From: Planctomycetales bacterium
GTDB taxonomy: Bacteria > Planctomycetota > Planctomycetia > Pirellulales > Thermoguttaceae
Assembly (NCBI GenBank): GCA_007119795.1
Contig: SKOZ01000024.1
Location: forward strand, 1-30,218
Direction: 5' to 3'
Length of the DNA stretch: 30,218 bases
How positions within the stretch are numbered: position 1 is the stretch's first letter; every line of letters starts with the position of its first letter. The notes under the pieces are model-generated. The model worked only from the letters and a program-made list of their open reading frames with translations, was not told the DNA's origin and made no database searches. Positions 9,587-17,800 of this stretch are shown here, in pieces. The translations under genes were made by a program, and so were the position numbers.

Positions 9587-10483
9587 ATGAAATCGACACG
9601 ACGCAAGACACCCTCCTCGGCGGTCCAGTCGCCCCTGGAGACCTACCTCCGCGAGATCAACGAGACGCAGCTCCTCTCCGCCGACGACGAGCAGGAGTTG
9701 GCCGTCGCCATCGGCCGCGGCAACACGGAGGCCCGCGACCGCATGGTCCGCGCCAACCTGCGGTTGGTGGTCAACATCGCCCGCGGCTACACCGGCAAGG
9801 GTCTCAGTCTCCAGGACCTCATCGAGGAGGGGAATCTGGGTCTGCTGCGCGCCGTCGAGGGGTTCGACCCGGCGATGGGCACGCGCTTCTCCACCTACGC
9901 CAGCTACTGGATCAAGCAGTCGATCAAGCGGGCCTTGATCAACACGGCGAAAACGATCCGCATCCCCGCCTACATGGTCGAACTCCTCTCCAAGTGGCGG
10001 CGGGCCAGCACCCGCCTGAGCGAAGAGCTGGGCCGCACGCCCACGCCCGAGGAGATCGCCCGCGTCCTCGGCCTGCCCCGCAAGAAGCTCCCCATCATCA
10101 AGAAGGCGATCCGCATCTACAACCTCACTCCCCAGACCGACCAGGCCGACGCCGGCTGGTCCCTGGGCGAGATGATCATGGACGAGCGTGCCCGCGACCC
10201 GGAGGAGCAGTTCGTCGAGCACGACAACCTGACCCACGTGCTCCGCCAGCTCGAGACCATGGACCAGCGCGAAGCGACCGTGCTGCGGATGCGCTTCGGC
10301 CTCAACGACCACGAGCCGCGGACGCTCAAGGAGATCGGCGAGTCGCTGGGGCTCACCCGCGAGCGGGTCCGCCAGATCGAGACCGAAGCCCTGGGCAAGC
10401 TGGGCGCCAGCCTCAACGGCCTCCCTGTAGACGAAGACGAACTCCTCCCGCCCCGCCGCCGCACCGCCGCGCAGCGCGTGTGA
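9587..10483 (+). CDS. RNA polymerase sigma factor, RpoD/RpoS family
   Basis: A 298-residue sigma-70 family protein starting at region 1.2 (SPLETYLREINETQLLSADD). It has region 2 with the core-binding and melting motifs (LVVNIARGYTGKGLSLQDLI and RFSTYASYWIKQSIKRAL, around residue 100-118), region 3 (LSEELGRTPTPEEIARVLGL) and region 4 with the -35-binding helix-turn-helix TLKEIGESLGLTRERVRQIE. It lacks region 1.1, and its size fits a group 2 (non-essential, RpoS/SigB-like) or a compact primary sigma. The sequence alone does not separate these. The start ATG 9587 is chosen because the family begins just before region 1.2. It lies downstream of rpsA on the same strand but beyond the hairpin, and is convergent with the DUF1559 gene with only 8 nt between stop codons. 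Confidence 0.95.
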   Translation: MKSTRRKTPSSAVQSPLETYLREINETQLLSADDEQELAVAIGRGNTEARDRMVRANLRLVVNIARGYTGKGLSLQDLIEEGNLGLLRAVEGFDPAMGTRFSTYASYWIKQSIKRALINTAKTIRIPAYMVELLSKWRRASTRLSEELGRTPTPEEIARVLGLPRKKLPIIKKAIRIYNLTPQTDQADAGWSLGEMIMDERARDPEEQFVEHDNLTHVLRQLETMDQREATVLRMRFGLNDHEPRTLKEIGESLGLTRERVRQIETEALGKLGASLNGLPVDEDELLPPRRRTAAQRV

Positions 10484-10491
10484 AGGCTGGC

Positions 10492-11331
10492 TCAGCGGGG
10501 CCGGTAGAGCTCGACGCTCCGCTCACTCAGGTAGCCGATCTTCGTCCGCGCGCGGAGTTGGTTGGCTTCGGCCGGCCAATGGACAGGTGAAGGGAAGTCC
10601 ACCTCGGTCCGGGCCTCGACGTGCCCGTCGAGGAAGCTCACGTTGGCCACGTCGCCCCCGTGGCGGAAGTGGGTCATGGGCGCGGCGTACGCGTCCTCAG
10701 GGCCTATCACGTAGAATGTCTCCGTAACGCGCACCCTCCCCTCGGGCTGCCAGGGGAGCTCGATCCGCGCCGCGTCGCAGAAGACCATGGTCCTGCTGGT
10801 CGAGGGGAAGTCGGCCAAGCGGGTGACGACCATCCGCGGCGGCTCCGGCCAGTTCGAGTAGTCGACCGCGCCCAGGTTCTGGTTGTACCCGTAGCCCCCC
10901 GTGGCGCCGTTGTAGAGGTGCTCGACGTTGTCGCTCATGGTCGGGCAGTGGTAGACGGCGTCGTTGCGCTCGATGAACGGGGCGATCATCCCTTCCGTGG
11001 CGTCCACCTCGTTGGCGGCGTAGTCCACCATGCCGAACCAGGTCTTTTGGCGCGGCCAGTCATCGAGGAGGTTGGCGGGGGGAAGCACGAGGAAGGTGTC
11101 GTGGTAGAGGAGCACCGCCAGCGTGTTCTGCTTGAGGTTGTTGGCGCACTGCGTCCGCCGCGCCGCTTCCCGAGCCGCCTGGACGGCGGGTAAGAGCAGC
11201 GCGATCAGCAGGCTGATGACGGCAATCACCACCAGCAGCTCGACGAGCGTGAAGCCGTAGCGCGGCGGGGCGCAGCGCTGCGCCCTGGAGACGGCTTGCG
11301 GAGCCGCCTTGAACATGTTTCCGGAACCCAT
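10492..11331 (-). CDS. DUF1559 pseudopilin-like protein under riboswitch control
   Basis: A 279-residue member of the large planctomycete DUF1559 family. The N-terminus has a type IV pilin/type II secretion pseudopilin signal: prepilin peptidase would cut between G26 and F27 (GFTLVELL), E31 is at +5, and a 20-residue hydrophobic helix plus [21 protein letters not shown] follow. The C-terminal family signature FRHGG...FLDGHVEA is present as H-x10-DG, one residue longer than the usual H-x9-DG spacing. Such proteins are exported and membrane-anchored, and their roles are mostly unknown. The start ATG 11331 is preceded by a good Shine-Dalgarno GGAGGG (11339-11344 on the minus strand). A cobalamin riboswitch lies 164 nt upstream and this is the only gene in the transcript, so a B12-related function such as uptake is a reasonable inference. 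Confidence 0.93.
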   Translation of the reverse strand: MGSGNMFKAAPQAVSRAQRCAPPRYGFTLVELLVVIAVISLLIALLLPAVQAAREAARRTQCANNLKQNTLAVLLYHDTFLVLPPANLLDDWPRQKTWFGMVDYAANEVDATEGMIAPFIERNDAVYHCPTMSDNVEHLYNGATGGYGYNQNLGAVDYSNWPEPPRMVVTRLADFPSTSRTMVFCDAARIELPWQPEGRVRVTETFYVIGPEDAYAAPMTHFRHGGDVANVSFLDGHVEARTEVDFPSPVHWPAEANQLRARTKIGYLSERSVELYRPR

Positions 11332-11344
11332 GAGAAGACCCTCC

Positions 11345-11362
11345 GGCGCCTGGACCGGCGCC
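11345..11362 (-). promoter_or_regulatory. Candidate expression-platform hairpin next to the Shine-Dalgarno
   Basis: Two copies of the self-complementary GGCGCC (11345-11350 and 11357-11362) can pair into a 6-bp stem with a 6-nt loop, directly abutting the Shine-Dalgarno at 11339-11344. A second short hairpin, TCCTTA/TAAGGA (11466-11471 with 11479-11484), sits just after the riboswitch. Either could form part of a switch acting on translation. There is no T-tract to suggest termination. Confidence 0.35.
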
Positions 11363-11495
11363 TCGCCGCACGACGTCGCATCGCCAGCCCGTGCCGCGCG
11401 CGACCACAGACAGGGGTGGACGAAGCGGGACGGAAACCTCGTGCGGCAGCGACTACTCCCTGCGATCCTTATCCCTCGTAAGGACCGTCAGTACC

Positions 11496-11681
11496 GCGTT
11501 GGTAGGTCTTCTGACTCACGAGCCTCGGAGCCGCCCGGCCTTCTCGTCGCAGAGCAACAATGGCCAAAAAGACGGGGCACTCCTGCGTCGCGCTCGCTCA
11601 CAGCGGCGGGGACCGTCCCGGAATCACACCGGGTTCCCTGTTCGTCGGCCGACCCGCAACGGGACGGCCGACCACCAACGC
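11496..11681 (-). ncRNA. Cobalamin (B12) riboswitch
   Basis: Read on the minus strand, this 186-nt element has the defining cobalamin riboswitch parts in order. The closing P1 stem is an exact 8-bp pairing, GCGTTGGT (11674-11681) with ACCAACGC (11496-11503). A long GC-rich P2 hairpin (GTCGGCCG...CGGCCGAC) follows, then AGGGAA, the P3 hairpin CCCGG-TGTGATT-CCGGG, the conserved CCCCGCCGCTGTGA, variable peripheral stems, and the 3' core GAGTCAGAAGACCTACC. It binds adenosyl- or methylcobalamin-type ligands and normally represses downstream expression. The only gene downstream in the same orientation is the DUF1559 gene. Confidence 0.93.
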
Positions 11682-11694
11682 ACGATAATGCGAT

Positions 11695-11724
11695 ACCTTA
11701 ACGGGCAAACCCCCGTTCCGTCAA
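11695..11724 (-). promoter_or_regulatory. Promoter for the riboswitch-DUF1559 transcript
   Basis: On the minus strand, TTGACG (11719-11724) and TAAGGT (11695-11700) are 18 nt apart. Transcription would start near 11688, a few nucleotides before the riboswitch P1 stem, which supports the assignment. The spacer contains an inverted repeat, AACGGG/CCCGTT. The rest of the gap, 11725-11894, contains no gene. A small 5-bp hairpin at 11877-11890 lies just after the stop codon of the giant protein. Confidence 0.55.
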
Positions 11725-11894
11725 TAGTCCGCAACGAGATTCGTAAGGGCAGACCATGGACTGTTTCTCCTGCTGCTGCAACGCCTTGGTGTGGAGCCAA
11801 GCATCGACCTGGACCTGGCCGCAAGTGAACGCCTTGCGCGGGTGGGACCTGGCCAGCTCTTCACAAACGCAAGCAATGCGGTAAACCGCAAACG

Positions 11895-14800
11895 CTATGC
11901 CCGAGCAGACGGGGCCGAGGCGACGGCCCGCGAGGCGAGTCGGCGCTCGACAAACCGCAGGAGCGCGATGGCCGAGCCGACCACCAGGAGCACCGCCGCA
12001 GCCACGGGCAACACCCCGAAGAGAATGCCCAGAAGCCCGGCCACCACCAGGAGCGCGGCGCCGTTCCGCCCGGCGAAGTAGCCGAATCCGCCCCCGCGGC
12101 CGAAGCCGACCAGCCCGCCAAGCACCAGGACGGCAACGACCAGCGCCGCCAGATGCGCCAGGCCCTCGGTCTGTCCCCCGGAGAGGCCGCGGGCGGTGAT
12201 CTCCACCCGGCCGCCGGGGGTGGTGAAGAGGAAGACCTGCCCCCGCCGCGGCAGCTCGAAATCGAGACTGGCCAGGCCGACCGGGAGCACTCCCTCGGCG
12301 TCGACCGAGAGGCCCAACGTGCGGGCGAAGGCTTCCTGCTCCGAAGGCGGCTCCATGGGGGCGCGGACCGGCAGTGATCGGTCGGCCGCTTCCGCAAATT
12401 CGTCCCCTGCCCGCCGGCCGCCCCGGCCCTCGAGCTGGCTTCCCAGCCGCTGCTGGTAGCGGGTAACGGCGTCCGCCTGGCTCTGTGGCAAGGCGGGTAC
12501 GCCGTAGGCAGAAGCGTCGTCACCCCACCGCTCGCCGGCTACTTCGCCGGCCCGGGTGGCCGCGGGGGCCTGCTGGGTCCTGGCCCGTTGCTCGGGGTCG
12601 GCCGCCGCTTTGCGGAGCCGTTCCCGCAGGACCTCGTCGACCTCGCCGCGCCCCTCGAGCCGGGCCCGGCCGAACCAGGCCTCGTTGAACCGTGCGGCCT
12701 CCTCGGGCCGGTCCGTGGGAGGAGGGGCGATCGCCTCGGCAAAATTTCTCCCCTGCCGGTGCACGAGGCTCTCGGCCCGCACCGTATTCTGCTGCTCGAA
12801 CCGGGTGTTCAAGTAGAAGCGGTTATCGAAGGCCAATTCTTCTTGAGGTGCCTCGGCGAGTTGGCGGAGTTCGACCTCGGCGCGTTCGAAGAGCGCCTCC
12901 TGCTCGGAGAGGCTCCGCTGGAGCTTCTCCTCGGCACGGCTGAGGTCGTAGTCCAGCGAGACCGAGCCGTCGAGGGTCAGGTCGTGCTCGCGGAGCAACT
13001 TGAGATTGGTCCAGGCGCGGACGCGGGCGAAGGGGTTCCCGTGGCGAGCCGTCTCCACCAGCCGCTCGGCGACGCGGCCCTTGTAAGCCAGGTAGCCGCC
13101 GGCCAGTTCGGCTTCGTCGCCCACCAGGCGCATCGTGCCGCCGAAGTCGAACCACGTGTACTCCTCCGGCAGGTGGAGCCGCACCTGGCTGAGCTCGACC
13201 TGGACTCCCGTCACGCGCATCAGCGGAAAACTGGCCGCACGGGCCACGCTCGGCGCCGCCATCCGGCCGCCGTACTTGAGGACCACGGGAAAGTCGAGTT
13301 CGCCCTCGGCCGTCTTCACCAGGGGGATGCGGACTTGCTGGGGAGCGTCGGGAACGAGCGTCGGTTTGACCGGGGAATCGGCGACGAAGGCGGTGAAGAG
13401 GTGGGCGTTCTCGGGCAGCTCCACGTCGAGGAACTGGTCGGTGGCGTTGTCCACCTTGAGCGTCAGCTCGCCGCGGTAGGCGCCGTGGGCGTCGACCACC
13501 AGCGCCGTGGCGGCGAGGCCGATCCGGGCGCCGGCCGTCCGCACCGTCTCACGGCCCTCCGTGCGGTAGAGGAGCTGGGGCCGGGCCGCGCCGGGCGCGG
13601 CCACGAAGGCCTGGGTAATCCCTTCGCCGAGCACCGCTTGCAGCCACTGCCAGTCGCGCTGCTGGCGGCTGAGCGGCTCGAGGCCCGGGTGGTCGACGAC
13701 CACCAGCTCATCGCGGCCGGCGCCCTGCAGCGTGACCAGCCGCCGCTCGACGCGGCCCGTCTCCACTACGGGGAGGGGCGCCGCCTGGAGACCCGAGGCG
13801 AGGAGGCGGTCGCGCTCGACGAGCACGCGCAACTGGTCCATCACCGCATCCTGGAGGTGGAGCCGCACGCGGAGCATGGCCTCGTCCCCTTCGCCGACCG
13901 CTTCCATCTCGCGGCGGCGGAGCATGGGAGCGTGGATGCGCGCCTCGCCCATCCAGGGCGGCAGCAGAAAGACGACTTCGCGAACGCCGGCACTGAGGAT
14001 CGTGTATTCGAGGAGGATCGTCTCCTCGATCGCCCGGTCCGTCACCCGCACGTTGCTGATCGCCGTGCAGCGCACGTCCGGCTCGCGCCGGGAGAAGCGG
14101 AGCGTTCCTCCGTAGTCGCCCGTGCGGTGGCGGATGGCCAGCCGCGTCAGCGCTTGCTGCTGGGGCGTTACCCAGGCAGAGACCTGACCGGCGGGGACCG
14201 ACTCGCAGTCTTCCAGGTCCGCCGCCTCGACGTTCAAGGCGGGGTCGACCTGGACAGCGATGTGCCCCTGCTGCCGGTCGACTTCGAGAACCGTCAGTTG
14301 CGGCAGGGCGGTGCCCGCGGCGAGGTCCGGGGCGCCCAAGCGGCCGGCGATGACCAGGGCGATCGGGCCCTGCTGCCCCTCGGGCAGGAAGATCAGCAGC
14401 CGCTGCCGGCGATCGGCCGCGCCGTCCGCGGAAACGTTCTCCTCGGCCTCTTCCTGCACGGGCGCCCCGCCGGCACCCGCCGCCCCGTCGTCGACCAGCG
14501 TCCAGCGGTACGCTCCCGGGGCAGCGACGTGATCCAGCTCCAGTCCCGCCGGCAGGAGCAGGGCAATCTGGTAGACGGGGCGGTCTTCAACGGAAAGGAG
14601 CACCCGGCTCTCGAACGCCCGGTGGCGTTCGGAGATCCTCAGGAGCGTCTGCACCTGGGCCGTCCGCCGCCCGGCAACCCCTTCGGCCGCCAGCCGCAGC
14701 GTAAAGGGGACCGCCGCGAAGCGGAAGGCCTGGAAGGGCCGGATGCCCAGGGGACTCTCTTCGTCGTGACCGGCAAAGGGGGGAATGTCGTCCAGGTCGG

Positions 14801-17800
14801 TGCGGCTGGCCCCGGTCATCTCGACGCTCCGCAGATCGAGCAGCGGGCTGCGGCGGACGATCAGTTCTCCGTGGTGCAGCGCCGCACCGGCCACGGTAAC
14901 GCAGGGTGTCTCGACCGGTGTCGCCTCATCCTGGCCAATGGGGCCCTCGCGCCAAAGGCGGAGGACGAGTTGCTCGTCGTCGCGTGCCGGCTTGAGCAGG
15001 GAGACCTCGACGCGGCGGCGACCATTCTCATCCCGCACCTCCCAACCGCGAACGTTCCGTCCCTCGACCGCTTCCAGGAGGTAGTCGGCGGGGACACCCA
15101 TGGTGAAGTGTTCCCGCTGGCTGCGGGGGAACTGGAGCAGGAGCTGCCATGCCAATCGCAGGCCGTCTTCCTGAACGTCAAGGACGGCGGTGGAGTGGGC
15201 GGTGAGGCTGCGGTCGACGAGTCCCTCGGAGATCCGCGGGCGCCAACGGAGACGGAGCGCGCCCCCGGCGCCCAAGGCGGTGGAGAGGCGCTCTTCGGCC
15301 ACCGCCGTCTCGAGGCTGCCGCGATCGGGCGGGCCGCTCAAGCGGACCTCGGTCCCGGCTTCGGGGACCACGACCGAAAGGGCCGACGCCGGCGCGGAGG
15401 GAAGGGCTCCCTCGGCCACGTGCCATCCGCCCTCACGCGAGAGTGGCAATCGCACCACCAAATCCAACTGGTGTCGGCCACGGCCCTCGACCACAAGGAC
15501 CATGGCGCCGTTGTCGTCGCTGCCCTCGGCCGGAGCCAACCGGGCCGGGCGACCATCGAGCCGCGCCTCGGAGACGACGGCCCCGCGGACTGCCAGGGGA
15601 ACGACCACCCGGCCCTCCTCGTAAAGCTCCACGTCCAGCCGGCCGCCGATCCACAGGTGATCGCCCCCCTCCAACCGCGTCCGGTATTCCGCGCCGGCAA
15701 GGGCGAAGGGGACGGGCGGCTCCGCCGTGTCGATGGGGTCATCGGGATAGGCGCGGTTCCAGAGCTCGACGTAGCGGTCGTAGGGGATCAACCGCTGATC
15801 GGCGGCGGCAAGACCGTCTTCTGCGTCCGGGTCGTAGGGAATGACGATCGCGTCCTCCGGCACGGCGACCGGCGGCACGGGTTCGACCGTTTCGATTACG
15901 TAGGGGGCCGGGGGAGCGTCTGTCTGGCCCTGCACAGAGCTGCCGGTGAAGGCGGCGAGCGTCGCGGCGAGTCCTGCCGCTGCGGTGCGCGCCGCGACGG
16001 CCCCGGGGTGTCGAGCCCGGGCGACCAGCCGGCCGATTTCCGCGATTGCAAGCCGGACACACCCGACCAAGACAAAGTAGCCCCCCAGGGCCGCTGCGGC
16101 GTACACCGCGGCATCGCACACCCCCGTGAAGGCCTCCAGCCGCGGCACCACGGCCAGCAGGGTTGCCAGGGCAACCACCGCCAGCAGGAAACGGACCTTG
16201 GCTCCGGCCGGCTGGAAGGTCATTGCCAGACCGGCCAGGACGACCGCCAGCGCCACCCCCCAGGCCAAGAGACCCAACCGCGTCTGCTGCGCTAAGGTGA
16301 TCTCCAACCGTGGCTCGACGCCCAAGCTGGTGAAGGAAAGCGCCTTGGCCGCCGGCCACTGCGTCTCGTCCAGGGCGATCAGCAGGCTGCTCAGGCCCGA
16401 GAGGTCGCGGACAACGGACGGCCGTGCGGGAGGTGGCGGCGCTTCCGCCTGCTGGATGGCGGGCCGTTCCGGGGGCGGTGGGGCCGGTTCCGGTTCGGAT
16501 TCGGGAGCCCGCGGTTCGGCGGCGGGCGTAGAAGGAGCTGCGAGAGGGGGGGCGACAGCCTCGCCAGGGGCATACGCATCGAAATCCGCCGCGGGGGCTT
16601 CAACTGCCACGCCGGGGACGTCTCGGCTCGGCCGTGCCACGACAGCCGGCGCGCGCATTGCGGCACGATCGGCGCTCATCTTGCTTTCGAGCAGCAGGGG
16701 GCCCGGGATTCCGCCGGATGCGCGGTAGAGACCGCGGGCGAGCCGCACCAAAGCCGGTTCGGAGCGGTGTCGCTCCGCGAGGCTGACGGTGCCGTCGCTA
16801 CGGACGACCTCGTACTGTTCCGGCAGCAAGAGATCCCACTTCAGGTCCACCAGCGGTACCTCGACGGCCGCCACGTCCCCTGCTCCGCGCAGCCGCAACT
16901 GCGGAGCGGGCAAGCTGACCGCTCCGAGCAGGCGGACCGTGGCCACCGGTGTCTCGTAGACCACCCTCAGCGCGCGGCGCTCCGCGGCATCGGTCGCCGG
17001 CAGACTCACCAGCAGGCTGTCGCCGTCGCGCTGGGGCTTGATCGGCCGCCCGTCCAGATCGGCCGACCAGAGTTGCGAACCCGACGGCAGCTCGATCTCC
17101 AGGAACGGGGCCTTGGTCCTCAGCTCGAAGCGGGCGGCCGATTGCCCCCGCCCTTCGGCCGCCAGCAGCGTCGTCAAGTGGGCACGCTCGACGACTGCCG
17201 GGTAGAGGCCGTACTGCGGATGGCGGACGACCCGGGCCCTCACCTCCACCGGATCGCCAACGAACTGGTACGCGCCCAGAAGACGGGGCCCCGGTTCGTA
17301 ATCGGCCTCGACGAGCTCGCCCACGTCGATGCTGCGGGCAGCCGTCTCCACCTGGACCTCGACTTCGGCGCTCCCCTCGACGGCTACCAGGCCGCTCTGG
17401 TAGGCCACATCCAGGGCGGTGAGCAGCGGCAGGGCATCGGCGGCGGACTCGGCGGTGCGGGCCTGCTGGAAATCGACCGCCAGCCGCACGGCGCCGCGGC
17501 GGGGTTCTTCGAGGAGTACGTCCCAACGCCGCAGCCCGCCCTCCTCGGTGGCCGTGTATTCCTTGAGACGGAGGCCGTCGAGGCCGCGGATGGCAAGCGA
17601 CGCTGGGGTCGTCGCCGGCAGGGCCAACGAGAGCTCCCGCGCCCGCGCGTCCTCGATGTTATAGGTGATCTCGTAGTGCGCCGCGAGGACCTCGCTCTCT
17701 ACCGCGAAGAAGGCCACGCTCCGCGCCGTCAGCCGCGGCGGAGTCCGCGCCACGATGAACTCGGCGCGGTATGGCGGCGCCTCGTAACCGAAGGCGAGGT

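Noticed and set aside
12588..16295. 1235-codon open frame on the plus strand opposite the giant protein
   Set aside because: It is rich in Arg, Gly, His and Pro in the way antisense frames of high-GC genes are. It shows no domain, signal peptide or ribosome binding site, and the minus-strand frame is far more protein-like.
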